Shown: positions 35,933-44,968, counted from the first letter of the stretch. The stretch is 64,000 nt of DNA from NORP240 sp942492445 (GCA_942492445.1 CALOEW010000068.1:1-64000), one strand, 5' to 3'. Numbers and translations: made by a program. Notes: generated by a model from the sequence alone, not told the origin.

Positions 35933-35988
35933 ATACTTGACTAATTTACTTAGGTATTAAATAATACCCGACAGTTTTAGTACAGTAA
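35933..35988 (+). promoter_or_regulatory. isc promoter with two type 1 IscR sites
   Basis: Two 25-base stretches fit the type 1 IscR consensus (ATAnnnGACT-AT-rich-AGTnnnnTAT form): 35933-35957 starts ATACTTGACTAATTTAC and ends GGTAT, with few mismatches; 35964-35988 starts ATACCCGACAGTTTTAG. The TTGACT at 35937-35942 and AATAAT at 35960-35965 are 17 bases apart and form a promoter, so IscR with its Fe-S cluster would block it. This is the expected feedback loop. Confidence 0.75.
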
Positions 35989-36000
35989 CGGGGTAAACCC

Positions 36001-36495
36001 ATGCGCCTGACAACCAAGGGCCGCTATGCGGTCACAGCAATGCTTGATCTGGCCATCCATGAAGATGGAGGACCCATCAGCCTGGCGGATATATCACAGC
36101 GTCAGGAGATATCGCTGTCCTACCTTGAACAGCTTTTTTCAAAGCTGCGTAAGAATCAGCTGGTCAGCAGTGTCAGGGGGCCGGGCGGTGGCTACGAACT
36201 GAAGAGCAGCGCCGATTCTATTTTCATCGCCCAGATTATTGATGCGGTGAACGAATCGGTAGATACCACCCGATGCCAGGGGGCGGGCGATTGCCAGGGG
36301 GGAGAAATCTGCCTGACCCATTACCTGTGGAAGGATCTGAGTCAGCAGATACATGAGTTTCTGAGTAATATAAGTCTGGCCGACCTGGTTGAAAAAAACG
36401 AGATCAGACGCATAGCTGAAAACCAGGACCGCAAAAAAGAACTGATTGCGGCAGATGCAGTGGATCAGGTGACCCTCTCAGCGGGGTCTCTGTGA
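36001..36495 (+). CDS. iscR: Iron-sulfur cluster regulator IscR
   Basis: Rrf2-family repressor that senses cluster supply. The 164-residue protein has an N-terminal winged helix (MRLTTKGRYAVTAMLDLA, ISLSYLEQLFSKLRKNQLV, VRGPGGGY) and the cluster ligands Cys92, Cys98, Cys104 with His107 (CQGAGDCQGGEICLTHYLW), the same numbering as in E. coli. First gene of the operon, behind its own predicted operators. Confidence 0.97.
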   Translation: MRLTTKGRYAVTAMLDLAIHEDGGPISLADISQRQEISLSYLEQLFSKLRKNQLVSSVRGPGGGYELKSSADSIFIAQIIDAVNESVDTTRCQGAGDCQGGEICLTHYLWKDLSQQIHEFLSNISLADLVEKNEIRRIAENQDRKKELIAADAVDQVTLSAGSL

Positions 36496-36527
36496 CTGCA
36501 ACGGCTTTTATTGGAGTGTAAAGTAAA

Positions 36528-37742
36528 ATGCGAGTGCCTATTTATTTAGATTACGCCTCGACCTCACCAGTCGACCCGCGGGTCGCAGAAAAGATGATGG
36601 AATGTCTGTCTCTCGAGGGAAATTTTGGTAATCCGGCGTCAAGGTCCCATGTCTTCGGTTGGAAAGCCGAGGAAGCGGTGGAAACTGCCCGACGGCACGT
36701 GGCAGATCTGATTCGCTGTGATCCCCGGGAAATAGTCTGGACTTCGGGCGCCACGGAAGCCGACAATCTGGCCATTAAGGGTGCGGCCCATTTCTACGCC
36801 AGAAAAGGCAAGCACATTATCACTTCCAAAATCGAACACAAGGCGGTGCTGGACAGTTGCCGTCACCTGGAACGGGAGGGTTACGAAGTGACCTACCTGG
36901 AACCCGGTTCAGATGGCATTATCACCCCGGAGCAGGTGGAGGCGGCTATCAGAGCGGATACGATTCTGGTTTCATTGATGCACGTAAACAACGAAATCGG
37001 TGTCATTAACGACATTGAGGCGATAGGCAGGGTAACTCGAGAAAAGGGTGTGATTTTCCATGTTGATGCCGCTCAGAGTGCGGGCAAGATCGACATAGAC
37101 CTGGATAAAATGCCCGTCGACCTGATGTCCCTGACCGCTCACAAAGTGTACGGACCGAAGGGAATCGGTGCGCTTTTCGTCCGCCGCAAACCGCGGGTTC
37201 GGATAGAGCCGCAGATGCATGGCGGTGGTCATGAACGCGGTATGCGCTCCGGCACGCTGCCTACTCACCAGATCGTGGGGATGGGAGAGGCCTATCGGAT
37301 TGCCCGGGAGGAAATGCACGAGGAAAATGCCCGCATTCTGGCACTGCGCAACAGGCTGTTCAATGGCCTGAATGATATCGAAGAGGTCTATGTCAACGGG
37401 GATATCGAACACCGGGTATCGGGCAACCTCAACATCAGTTTCAATTTTGTTGAAGGTGAATCGCTGATGATGGCCCTGCGGGACCTTGCGCTTTCTTCCG
37501 GATCGGCCTGTACCTCCGCCAGCCTCGAACCTTCGTATGTGTTGCGGGCGCTGGGCCTGAATGACGAGCTGGCTCACAGCTCCCTGCGTATCACTATCGG
37601 CAGGTTTACCGCCGAAGAAGATATTGATTACGCAATCGAGAAAATTCACGATGCGGTCGCTAAACTGCGCGAACTTTCACCCCTTTGGGATATGTACAAG
37701 GATGGGGTGGATATCAGCAAGGTTCAGTGGGCAGCCCATTAA
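36528..37742 (+). CDS. iscS: Cysteine desulfurase IscS
   Basis: PLP enzyme that takes sulfur from cysteine as a persulfide for Fe-S clusters and tRNA thiolation. It has 404 residues: PLP lysine Lys206 in TAHKVYGPKG, and the active cysteine Cys328 in SSGSACTSASLEPSYVLRALG, both at E. coli positions. Standard length. Lies 32 bases after iscR and just before iscU. Confidence 0.98.
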   Translation: MRVPIYLDYASTSPVDPRVAEKMMECLSLEGNFGNPASRSHVFGWKAEEAVETARRHVADLIRCDPREIVWTSGATEADNLAIKGAAHFYARKGKHIITSKIEHKAVLDSCRHLEREGYEVTYLEPGSDGIITPEQVEAAIRADTILVSLMHVNNEIGVINDIEAIGRVTREKGVIFHVDAAQSAGKIDIDLDKMPVDLMSLTAHKVYGPKGIGALFVRRKPRVRIEPQMHGGGHERGMRSGTLPTHQIVGMGEAYRIAREEMHEENARILALRNRLFNGLNDIEEVYVNGDIEHRVSGNLNISFNFVEGESLMMALRDLALSSGSACTSASLEPSYVLRALGLNDELAHSSLRITIGRFTAEEDIDYAIEKIHDAVAKLRELSPLWDMYKDGVDISKVQWAAH

Positions 37743-37758
37743 TTCTGGAGATTTCATC

Positions 37759-38145
37759 ATGGCTTATTCAGACAAGGTTATCGACCACTACGAAAATCCA
37801 CGCAATGTCGGCAAGATGGATGAGAAAGATATCAATGTGGGTACCGGCATGGTGGGAGCGCCGGCCTGTGGAGACGTCATGCGCCTTCAGATCAAGGTAA
37901 ATGATCAGGGTGTGATCGAGGATGCCAAATTCAAAACCTACGGTTGTGGTTCGGCGATTGCTTCGAGTTCTTTATTGACCGAATGGGTAAAAGGGCGGTC
38001 ACTGGAGGAGGCCACAACAATCAGGAACAAGGATATAGCCAATGAGCTGGGATTGCCACCGGTCAAGATTCACTGCTCGGTTCTTGCCGAGGACGCCATC
38101 AAGGCCGCCATTGCTGATGTCAAAAGCAAGCGGGGTGGAAAATGA
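37759..38145 (+). CDS. iscU: Fe-S cluster assembly scaffold IscU
   Basis: Scaffold on which [2Fe-2S] clusters form from IscS sulfur. 128 residues with the three conserved cysteines Cys37 (GAPACGDV), Cys63 (TYGCGSAIASSS) and Cys106 (LPPVKIHCSVLAEDAI), plus the LPPVK chaperone-recognition motif read by HscA. The ATG at 37759 is chosen from family length; longer frames overlap iscS. Confidence 0.97.
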   Translation: MAYSDKVIDHYENPRNVGKMDEKDINVGTGMVGAPACGDVMRLQIKVNDQGVIEDAKFKTYGCGSAIASSSLLTEWVKGRSLEEATTIRNKDIANELGLPPVKIHCSVLAEDAIKAAIADVKSKRGGK

Positions 38146-38191
38146 GCGGTGCCCCCGGGTGCCGGCTCTACTGGTAAACTTACTGACTGTT

Positions 38192-38215
38192 TAACTGTGT
38201 AACTGTGTAACTGTG
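38192..38215 (+). repeat. Three tandem copies of an 8-base repeat
   Basis: TAACTGTG occurs three times in a row, followed by the partial unit TAATTGAG, 10 bases before the iscA start. Slippage here would change the leader length, not the reading frame. Confidence 0.85.
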
Positions 38216-38225
38216 TAATTGAGAT

Positions 38226-38549
38226 ATGTCTATTTCCCTCACTCAGGATGCCGCCAGGCATGTCGCGGATCAACTGGCCAGTAGAGGCCACGGAATCGGC
38301 ATTCGCGTGGGCGTCAAAACCACGGGGTGTTCCGGTATGGCTTATGTGCTTGAATTTGTGGACAAGCTGGAGGTGGGAGACCGCGTTTTCGAGGATCACG
38401 GAGTCAAGGTCGTCGTTGATCCTAAGAGCCTGGCTTATATCGATGGCACCGAAATGGATTACGTAAAACAGGGAGTTAACGAAGGCTTCGAATTCAAGAA
38501 TCCCAACGCCAGAGGCGAGTGTGGATGTGGAGAGAGCTTCAGCGTCTGA
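38226..38549 (+). CDS. iscA: Fe-S cluster assembly protein IscA
   Basis: A-type carrier, 107 residues, with conserved cysteines Cys35 (TTGCSGMAY), Cys99 and Cys101 (GECGCGESF). It transfers clusters or iron to target apo-proteins. It sits between iscU and hscB as in the classical operon; an 80-base spacer with a short tandem repeat precedes it. Confidence 0.97.
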   Translation: MSISLTQDAARHVADQLASRGHGIGIRVGVKTTGCSGMAYVLEFVDKLEVGDRVFEDHGVKVVVDPKSLAYIDGTEMDYVKQGVNEGFEFKNPNARGECGCGESFSV

Positions 38550-38639
38550 GTAACCTGCTTCAGTTTTCTGGAATCAGTTTCGGGAATTTGAAGCATGCTT
38601 CCGGGCGAAGATTGAAATCAGCACTCAAGTGTCAGGCCA

Positions 38640-39173
38640 GTGTTTTCCAGAGACGATAATTTTTTCGAGATCTTTTCCATTCCTGCCAACTTTCAGGTCA
38701 ACCTTAACGATCTGGCCGCCGGATACCGGAATCTGCAGACTCAGATCCACCCGGATCGCGTTGCCGGAGGTTCCGAGCGGGACAAGCTGATGGCCATTCA
38801 GGCCACCAGTCTTCTCAACGAGGCATACGAAACCCTGAAGTCGCCGACACGGCGGGCAGCGTATCTGCTTTCCCTGAAGGGTATTGATGTAGAGCAGGTA
38901 AATCAGTCGGATCTGAGCCCACAATTGCTCATGGAACAGATCGAGTTGCGGGAACAGCTTGAAGAATTGCCACGCGACGAGTCGGCACTGTCACGGCTCG
39001 AAGAACTGCGATCCGGTATCGCAGCCAGGCAGGGTCGGTGCCGGCAGAATTTTTCACAGGCCATGGAACAACCGGATCTGGATCAGGCCCGGAAGTGTTA
39101 TTACGAGATGCAGTATTTTGCCAAACTCACGTCGGAAATCGAATCCCTGGAGGAAGACCTGCTGGGTTATTGA
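38640..39173 (+). CDS. hscB: Co-chaperone HscB (Hsc20)
   Basis: J-domain protein that delivers IscU to HscA. 177 residues, starting at GTG; the J domain has the HPD motif at 37-39 (QIHPDRVAGG), and the C-terminal helical domain (about 90-177) binds IscU. The spacer to iscA is 90 bases; hscA follows after 39 bases. Confidence 0.95.
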   Translation: MFSRDDNFFEIFSIPANFQVNLNDLAAGYRNLQTQIHPDRVAGGSERDKLMAIQATSLLNEAYETLKSPTRRAAYLLSLKGIDVEQVNQSDLSPQLLMEQIELREQLEELPRDESALSRLEELRSGIAARQGRCRQNFSQAMEQPDLDQARKCYYEMQYFAKLTSEIESLEEDLLGY

Positions 39174-39212
39174 TGAAACAAGCATCACATTCGGCAGGTT
39201 GATTGATTAACT

Positions 39213-41084
39213 ATGGCGTTACTTCAGATATCAGAACCAGGCGGCAAGCCGCGCAGAGCCCCACGCAAGCGTGCTGTAGGTATCGATCTGGGAACCACCA
39301 ACTCGCTGGTTGCGGCTCCCTGCGGTGATAAAGTGGAGACATTGCCGGACTCCGAGGGGCGCCACCTGCTGCCTTCGGCAGTACGTTATCTCGATTCAGG
39401 TCAAAAAAGTACCCACGTGGGTTACGACGCATTGCAGGAGGCGGTCAGAGATCCTCTCAACACCGTTATTTCAGTGAAACGCTTTCTGGGCAAGAGCCTG
39501 GCCGAGATCCGTGCCGCCAATCCCTATCTTTCCTACCGCTTTTCTCCGGGTGACGACACTGGCATGCCGGTGATCGAGACAGTGGCAGGGCCTCGTAATC
39601 CCATTGAGGTGTCTGCGCAGATCCTGGGTGTTCTGAAGTCGCGGGCGGAAAAATTTCTTAACGGGCCGCTGGACGGCGCCGTGGTTACGGTGCCCGCCTA
39701 TTTCAATGACTCCCAGCGGCAACAGACCCGGGATGCGGCCCGCCTCGCCGGGCTCAATGTACTTCGCCTGCTGAACGAACCAACAGCCGCTGCCGTGGCC
39801 TATGGCCTGGATTCAGGCGATGAGGGCAATATCGTAGTCTTCGATCTGGGGGGTGGCACGTTCGACGTGTCAGTTTTGAGTCTACAGCGGGGCGTGTTTC
39901 AGGTGCTGGCTACCGGCGGTGATACCAGCCTGGGTGGGGATGATTTTGATCACGTACTGGCCGCCTGGATTCTGAAGCAGGCTGGCTATGAAACCGGATT
40001 GGAGCCATCGCAGCAGGGTGAATTGCTGCTGGCCGCCAGGCAGGCAAGGCATGGTCTGACCGATAATGACAGTGTGACCGTGTTCTTTGACGGATGGTCG
40101 GGTTCACTGGATCGGGAGACCTTTACCCGACTCAGCCTTGAGTTGGTGGATAAGACCCTGAATGCCTGCCGCAGGGTGCTGAGGGATGCTCGTCTGAAAG
40201 CCTCGGATATTGACAATGTGGTGCTGGTGGGCGGTGCCACTCGGATGCCGGTGATCCGGCAGCGGGTGAGGGACTTTTTCCAGCGTGAACCCCTGGCGCA
40301 AATCGATCCGGATAAGGTTGTAGCTATCGGCGCCGGTATACAGGCGGACGTTCTGGTCGGGAACCAAGCCGCTGAGGCTTTCCTGCTGCTGGACGTAAAT
40401 CCGCTGTCGCTGGGTATTGAAACAGTAGGAGAACTGGTTGAAAGAATTATTCCCAGAAACACGACTATTCCTGTTGCCAGGGCTCAGGAATTCACGACTT
40501 TCAAGGATGGGCAGACTGCCATGCTTATCCACGTGGTCCAGGGTGAACGCGAGTTGGTCAGCGATTGTCGTTCTCTGGCCCGTTTTGAATTACGCGGCAT
40601 TCCTCCCATGGCGGCAGGTGCCGCCAAGGTGAGAGTGACATTTCAGGTAGATGCGGACGGGCTGTTGAATGTCAGTGCTGCTGAAACATTGACAGGCAAG
40701 TCCGCGGAAATTCAGGTTAAACCCAGTTACGGGCTTAGCAGCGATGAAATTGAAAAGATGCTGAAATCCTCGCAGGAGCATGCCAGGGACGATATGAAAG
40801 CCCGGGCATTGCAGGAAGCCCGGATCGAGGCGCAACAGCTGCTCGATGCACTCGCCGCTGCGTTACAGGCCGATGGCGAACTGCTTGATGACGTCGATGC
40901 GGGGCACATCGCTGCAGCCACCCTGGCGCTGGAAGGCGCTATGCAGGGGGAGGACAGCCGGTCCATTCATGAACTTACCGAAAAGCTGAATGCTGCAACC
41001 GCCGGTTTTGCTGCCAGGCGTATGGACCGGGAGATAAGCCGCGCACTGCGAGGGGAATCCATCACTTCGATCGGTGGTGACTAG
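39213..41084 (+). CDS. hscA: Fe-S assembly chaperone HscA (Hsp70 family)
   Basis: Specialised Hsp70 of the isc system, 623 residues. ATPase domain: VGIDLGTTNSLVA, VITVPAYF-type segment (VVTVPAYFNDSQRQ), IVVFDLGGGTFDVSVL, VVLVGGATRMPVIR. The substrate domain begins near residue 385 (LLLDVNPLSLGIETVGELVERIIPRNTTIPV). It binds the LPPVK motif of IscU and uses ATP to help release clusters. Confidence 0.97.
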   Translation: MALLQISEPGGKPRRAPRKRAVGIDLGTTNSLVAAPCGDKVETLPDSEGRHLLPSAVRYLDSGQKSTHVGYDALQEAVRDPLNTVISVKRFLGKSLAEIRAANPYLSYRFSPGDDTGMPVIETVAGPRNPIEVSAQILGVLKSRAEKFLNGPLDGAVVTVPAYFNDSQRQQTRDAARLAGLNVLRLLNEPTAAAVAYGLDSGDEGNIVVFDLGGGTFDVSVLSLQRGVFQVLATGGDTSLGGDDFDHVLAAWILKQAGYETGLEPSQQGELLLAARQARHGLTDNDSVTVFFDGWSGSLDRETFTRLSLELVDKTLNACRRVLRDARLKASDIDNVVLVGGATRMPVIRQRVRDFFQREPLAQIDPDKVVAIGAGIQADVLVGNQAAEAFLLLDVNPLSLGIETVGELVERIIPRNTTIPVARAQEFTTFKDGQTAMLIHVVQGERELVSDCRSLARFELRGIPPMAAGAAKVRVTFQVDADGLLNVSAAETLTGKSAEIQVKPSYGLSSDEIEKMLKSSQEHARDDMKARALQEARIEAQQLLDALAAALQADGELLDDVDAGHIAAATLALEGAMQGEDSRSIHELTEKLNAATAGFAARRMDREISRALRGESITSIGGD

Positions 41085-41136
41085 GCTGACCGGAATATGG
41101 AAAGTACCGACAACAGTAGGACGCAGGTTGAGAATT

Positions 41137-41475
41137 ATGCCCAAGATTACGTTTTTGCCCCATGAAGCAATATGTCCCGACGGGGCGACTGTGGACGCGG
41201 GTAGTGGAGAAAGTATCCTCGACGCTGCGCTTCGCAATGCCATTCCCATCGAACACGCCTGCGAGAAATCCTGTGCCTGTACCACCTGCCATGTCATTGT
41301 CAGGGAGGGGTTTGATTCCCTGGATGAAGCCTCGGATAACGAGGAGGACTACCTGGATAAGGCCTGGGGTCTGGAACCGGAATCACGGTTAAGCTGTCAG
41401 GCAAGGGTCGGCGACGCAGACCTGGTGGTCGAAATTCCCAAGTACACAATTAACATGGTATCTGAAGCCCACTAA
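41137..41475 (+). CDS. fdx: [2Fe-2S] ferredoxin of the isc system
   Basis: Adrenodoxin-type ferredoxin, 112 residues, that supplies electrons for cluster assembly. Ligands Cys42, Cys48, Cys51 and Cys87 (ACEKSCACTTCHVIV; RLSCQAR), with the extra Cys46, match E. coli Fdx. The ATG at 41137 (MPKITFLPHE) fits the family; a longer frame starts inside hscA. Confidence 0.96.
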   Translation: MPKITFLPHEAICPDGATVDAGSGESILDAALRNAIPIEHACEKSCACTTCHVIVREGFDSLDEASDNEEDYLDKAWGLEPESRLSCQARVGDADLVVEIPKYTINMVSEAH

Positions 41476-41506
41476 ACAGGCTGGTGAAATTCTGGAGCAG
41501 GCGATC

Positions 41507-41704
41507 ATGAAATGGACCGACATCAATGACATTGCTATTGAGCTGGCGGATGGGCACCCGGACACCGACCCCAGGTACGTGAATTTTGTCGATTTACACA
41601 ACTGGGTGACAGCGCTGGAGGAGTTCGATGACGAGCCCGCGCGCGGAGGTGAAAAAATTCTGGAAGCCATACAGGCGGCCTGGATTGAAGAGGTCGCGGA
41701 CTGA
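41507..41704 (+). CDS. iscX: Fe-S assembly protein IscX
   Basis: 65-residue acidic protein, last gene of the isc operon. MKWTDINDIAIELADGHPDTDPRYVNFVDLHNWV is the characteristic IscX fold. It binds IscS and iron and modulates cluster synthesis. Confidence 0.95.
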   Translation: MKWTDINDIAIELADGHPDTDPRYVNFVDLHNWVTALEEFDDEPARGGEKILEAIQAAWIEEVAD

Positions 41705-41768
41705 ACAGAGAGTGTGCCAGGCCCTTGTTCAGGGGCAGAAAGCCATACAAAACATCCTGCTTAGACCG

Positions 41769-41774
41769 TATAAT
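41769..41774 (+). promoter_or_regulatory. Predicted -10 element for ndk
   Basis: TATAAT in the iscX-ndk gap. The hexamer 17 bases upstream is a poor match to TTGACA, so this is a moderate call. It would give ndk its own start point, about 35 bases before the gene. Confidence 0.45.
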
Positions 41775-41816
41775 GCGCGCTCTTTGCAATCAGTTGGGTT
41801 ATATTGAGGAACAGGC

Positions 41817-42248
41817 ATGGCGATAGAACGTACCTTATCCATTATCAAGCCGGATGCAGTGGCCAAGAATGTCGTCGGCGAGATCTACAGTCGATTCGAA
41901 AAAGCGGGTCTTAAGATCGTTGCCGCCAGGATGTTGCAATTAAACGAGGACTCCGCCGGTGGTTTCTACGCCGAGCACAAGGAACGCCCGTTCTACGCCG
42001 ATCTGATCGCGTTCATGACCTCAGGTCCCGTCATGGTGCAGGTTCTGGAAGGTGAAAATGCAGTGGCGCGCAATAGAGAGTTGATGGGGTCAACCAATCC
42101 GGCAGAGGCGGAGCCGGGCACCATCCGGGCCGATTACGCCAGGTCAATCGATGCCAATGCAGTTCACGGCTCCGACTCTCCGCAGTCGGCGCAGCGGGAG
42201 ATCGGGTATTTTTTCAAAGCCGACGAGATCTGTGAACGCAGGCTGTAA
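41817..42248 (+). CDS. ndk: Nucleoside diphosphate kinase
   Basis: Transfers phosphate from ATP to nucleoside diphosphates via a phosphohistidine. 143 residues; RTLSIIKPDAVAKNVVG opens the fold and the catalytic His117 sits in ANAVHGSDS. Standard length. It begins the conserved ndk-rlmN-pilW-rodZ-ispG-hisS block. Confidence 0.98.
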   Translation: MAIERTLSIIKPDAVAKNVVGEIYSRFEKAGLKIVAARMLQLNEDSAGGFYAEHKERPFYADLIAFMTSGPVMVQVLEGENAVARNRELMGSTNPAEAEPGTIRADYARSIDANAVHGSDSPQSAQREIGYFFKADEICERRL

Positions 42249-42275
42249 ATTTCTATGCCTGACGCAGGCAGGATT

Positions 42276-43439
42276 ATGAGCGATCCGGTAAAAATCAATC
42301 TGCTGGGGCTAAGTCTGCCAAAAATGCAGGCTTTTTTCATCAATCTCGGCGAAAAACCTTTCCGGGCCAGCCAGGTCATGCGCTGGATACACCAGCGTGG
42401 CGTTGTCGAAATTGAGCAGATGACTGACATCAGCAAGGGGTTGCGCACCCGCCTGTCTGAAATTGCGGAAGTCAGATTGCCCGGTATAGTCAACGAGTAC
42501 CATTCCATTGACGGCTGCCGTAAATGGATTATAGAAGTCGAAAGTGGAAGTCGTGTGGAGTGCGTGTTCATTCCCGAAGCAGGTCGGGGAACACTTTGCA
42601 TTTCCTCCCAGGCAGGATGCTCACTTGACTGCAGTTTCTGTGCGACCGGCAAGCAGGGATTCAACAGCAATCTGACCGTCGCCGAGATTGTCGGTCAGCT
42701 CTGGTGGGCAAACAGCAAGCTTGGGGGATTTGAAGATCCTGCTTCCCGCCCGGTCAGCAATGTGGTGATGATGGGTATGGGTGAGCCGTTGCTCAATTTT
42801 GACAACGTCATGGACGCTGTCAGTCTGATGATGGAAGATCTCGCCTATGGCCTCTCCAAGCGTCGGGTAACCATCAGCACCTCCGGTGTCGTACCGGCAC
42901 TGGAGAAAATGAAAGGTTGCACCGATGCGTCACTGGCAATTTCCCTGCATGCACCCAATGATGAGTTGCGCAGTCAGATCATGCCGATCAATCGGCGCTA
43001 TCCGATAAGTCTGTTGCTTCGGGCCGCCCGCGACTATATCGACAGCCTGCCGGACCGCCGGGTGCCGGTGATTGAGTACACGCTGATTGCCGGGGTTAAT
43101 GATCACCGTGCGCATGCCCGGGAACTTGCCGAGTTGTTGCAGGACTTTCCTTGTAAAATCAATTTGATACCTTTCAATCCATTTTCCCTTTCCACGTACC
43201 GCAAGCCGAGTGGTAACGTAATCGGCAATTTTCGCCGGATTTTGCAGGAAGCGGGGTATACAGTGACGGTTCGTACCACACGGGCGGACGATATTGGAGC
43301 CGCCTGCGGTCAATTGGTGGGAGAGGTCAAGGATCAGACTCGCCGCAGTGTCCGCCACCAGGCGCGGAACTCAATGGGTGAAACACTTGTCGAACCTGAT
43401 GTTGCGAATCTGAACATCTCTGCCGAAACAGTAAGGTAG
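42276..43439 (+). CDS. rlmN: 23S rRNA / tRNA adenine-C2 methyltransferase RlmN
   Basis: Radical-SAM methyltransferase acting on A2503 of 23S rRNA and A37 of some tRNAs. The cluster motif CSLDCSFCATG (CxxxCxxC) is present, with MGMGEPLLNFDNV and SLHAPNDELRSQIMP typical of RlmN; an active cysteine sits near the C-terminus (RADDIGAACGQL). The ATG at 42276 (387 residues) has GCAGG upstream; an in-frame ATG at 42255 would add seven residues. Confidence 0.96.
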   Translation: MSDPVKINLLGLSLPKMQAFFINLGEKPFRASQVMRWIHQRGVVEIEQMTDISKGLRTRLSEIAEVRLPGIVNEYHSIDGCRKWIIEVESGSRVECVFIPEAGRGTLCISSQAGCSLDCSFCATGKQGFNSNLTVAEIVGQLWWANSKLGGFEDPASRPVSNVVMMGMGEPLLNFDNVMDAVSLMMEDLAYGLSKRRVTISTSGVVPALEKMKGCTDASLAISLHAPNDELRSQIMPINRRYPISLLLRAARDYIDSLPDRRVPVIEYTLIAGVNDHRAHARELAELLQDFPCKINLIPFNPFSLSTYRKPSGNVIGNFRRILQEAGYTVTVRTTRADDIGAACGQLVGEVKDQTRRSVRHQARNSMGETLVEPDVANLNISAETVR

Positions 43440-43445
43440 TAACAG

Positions 43446-43510
43446 GGGAACTCTGGTAGATCCTGGCACAGACTCTCGCAGAGCAGTGCCATAATTAATC
43501 CAAGGTTTCC
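43446..43510 (+). repeat. Degenerate GGAACC-family element
   Basis: GGGGAACTCTGGTAGATCC at the left and AATTAATCCAAGGTTTCC at the right are eroded family ends; the interior GACTCTCGCAGAGCAGTGCC matches the right part of the 18.2 kb copy. It is a decayed internally deleted copy in the rlmN-pilW gap. Confidence 0.5.
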
Positions 43511-43536
43511 GATTTTTCCTTCTGTAGAAAGAATTT

Positions 43537-44367
43537 ATGAACACACAAAGCAGTTCATTCAATGGAACCCGCGGGACTCTATTCGGGCGGCTTTCAGCTG
43601 CAGCGCTGACCGTTCTCCAGATTCTGGTTGTCGGCGGTTGTGTAACAACCACCACCGGAGGTTTCAATCCGGAGGTGTCTGAAGAAGAGGCCCTTGACGA
43701 TTACGTGCAACTGGCCGTCGCCTATTACGAGGCCAACGATATGGCCGGGGCCCGTCGTCACATCACCAACGCTCTGGAGATCAATGATCAGAGTTCCGAA
43801 GTCTACAACATTCTGGCTCTGGTTCATCGGCGGGAGGGTGACCTGGATCTTGCCAACGAAGCGTTTCTCCGAGCCATCCGTCTGAACAGTAATAATTCTC
43901 AGGCCCGCAATAACTATGCGGCCTTTCTTTTCGATCAACAGCGATATCAGGAGGCCTATGAGCAGCTGGAGATTGTCTCCGGTGATACGGGATACGATGG
44001 CAGAGCGATTGCCTTCGAGAATCTGGGCCGGAACGCATTACGAATGGGTGCGGCGGACGAAGCTGAACGGGCCTTCACGCGGGCGTTGCAGCTGAATCGT
44101 AACCTCTATGTTTCTGCTCTGGAGCTGGCCCAGATTCGATTCGCCAATGGAAATTACCAGTCAGCCAGGACGTTGTATGACCAGTATCGGACAATCAAGG
44201 ATTTTTACGGTATCCCCTACACCCCACGCAGTCTGTGGATAGGAATCCAGGTAGAAGCACACTTCCAGAATGAAGCTGAAATGGAGGGGTACGTGAGGCT
44301 GCTCACCGCACTTTATCAGGATTCGCCGGAATACCAACTTTATCAGAAGTTTGTGAATGACAACTGA
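43537..44367 (+). CDS. pilW: Type IV pilus biogenesis lipoprotein PilW (PilF-like)
   Basis: A 276-residue TPR protein; in type IV pilus systems it is the pilotin that places the PilQ secretin in the outer membrane. A lipobox VVGGC ends the signal peptide (Cys36). Six or so tetratricopeptide repeats follow (for example AVAYYEANDMAGARRHITNAL, NILALVHRREGDLDLANEAFL). Its position between rlmN and rodZ is conserved. No other pilus genes lie in the window. Confidence 0.9.
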   Translation: MNTQSSSFNGTRGTLFGRLSAAALTVLQILVVGGCVTTTTGGFNPEVSEEEALDDYVQLAVAYYEANDMAGARRHITNALEINDQSSEVYNILALVHRREGDLDLANEAFLRAIRLNSNNSQARNNYAAFLFDQQRYQEAYEQLEIVSGDTGYDGRAIAFENLGRNALRMGAADEAERAFTRALQLNRNLYVSALELAQIRFANGNYQSARTLYDQYRTIKDFYGIPYTPRSLWIGIQVEAHFQNEAEMEGYVRLLTALYQDSPEYQLYQKFVNDN

Positions 44368-44959
44368 AACCGACAACAGCGAGCTCGAGCAGGATAGTCG
44401 CGCAAAAACTGGTGAAACCGCAGGAAACCTTTTGAAAGTCGCGCGGGAACGAAGGGGGTTGACTGAAAAGCAGGTAGCAGATCGATTACACATCACCATG
44501 CATTACGTTCGTGCTATCGAGACTGATCGCTACGAAAAGCTGCCGGGGATTGTATTCGCACGGGGATATATCAAGAGTTACGCCCTGTTGCTGGGGCTGG
44601 ACAAGGATCAGCTGGTCACTCTGTTTGACGATTCGGTGAGTGAGCAGCATCGCGGGCAGAGGGAATTACAGGCAGATGCCAGCAGGAACCTCCATCGGAT
44701 CAAAGTTTATGTGTGGCTGTTGGTGGCTGTTCTCGCAATTCTGAGCGGATACCTTATTTTCCGGGTTTACACCGCCTATTTCAGTCCAGACGGCCGGGAG
44801 TTGACCGGTTCTCAGCCCTATATCAGCCCCGGTAATGGCAATTTCGAGGTTCTGGGCGCCGCTGCCGGCCTTTTCACCACCTCCTTCAACGGCAAGGATG
44901 TGCCGGTTAACGAGAATAACCGTTTTGACAATACCACCCGCTTGCGGGTGGGCTTATAA
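44357..44959 (+). CDS. rodZ: Cytoskeletal protein RodZ, short form
   Basis: A 200-residue bitopic protein: cytoplasmic helix-turn-helix domain (LLKVARERRGLTEKQVADRL...YVRAIETDRYEKLPGIVFARGYIKSYA), a membrane helix (about residues 114-136, KVYVWLLVAVLAILSGYLIF), and a short periplasmic tail of about 60 residues. It links MreB filaments to the membrane for rod shape. Typical RodZ proteins exceed 300 residues and carry a periplasmic DUF4115 domain, absent here. It overlaps pilW by 11 bases. Confidence 0.88.
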   Translation: MTTETDNSELEQDSRAKTGETAGNLLKVARERRGLTEKQVADRLHITMHYVRAIETDRYEKLPGIVFARGYIKSYALLLGLDKDQLVTLFDDSVSEQHRGQRELQADASRNLHRIKVYVWLLVAVLAILSGYLIFRVYTAYFSPDGRELTGSQPYISPGNGNFEVLGAAAGLFTTSFNGKDVPVNENNRFDNTTRLRVGL

Positions 44960-44968
44960 TCGGCTCCC

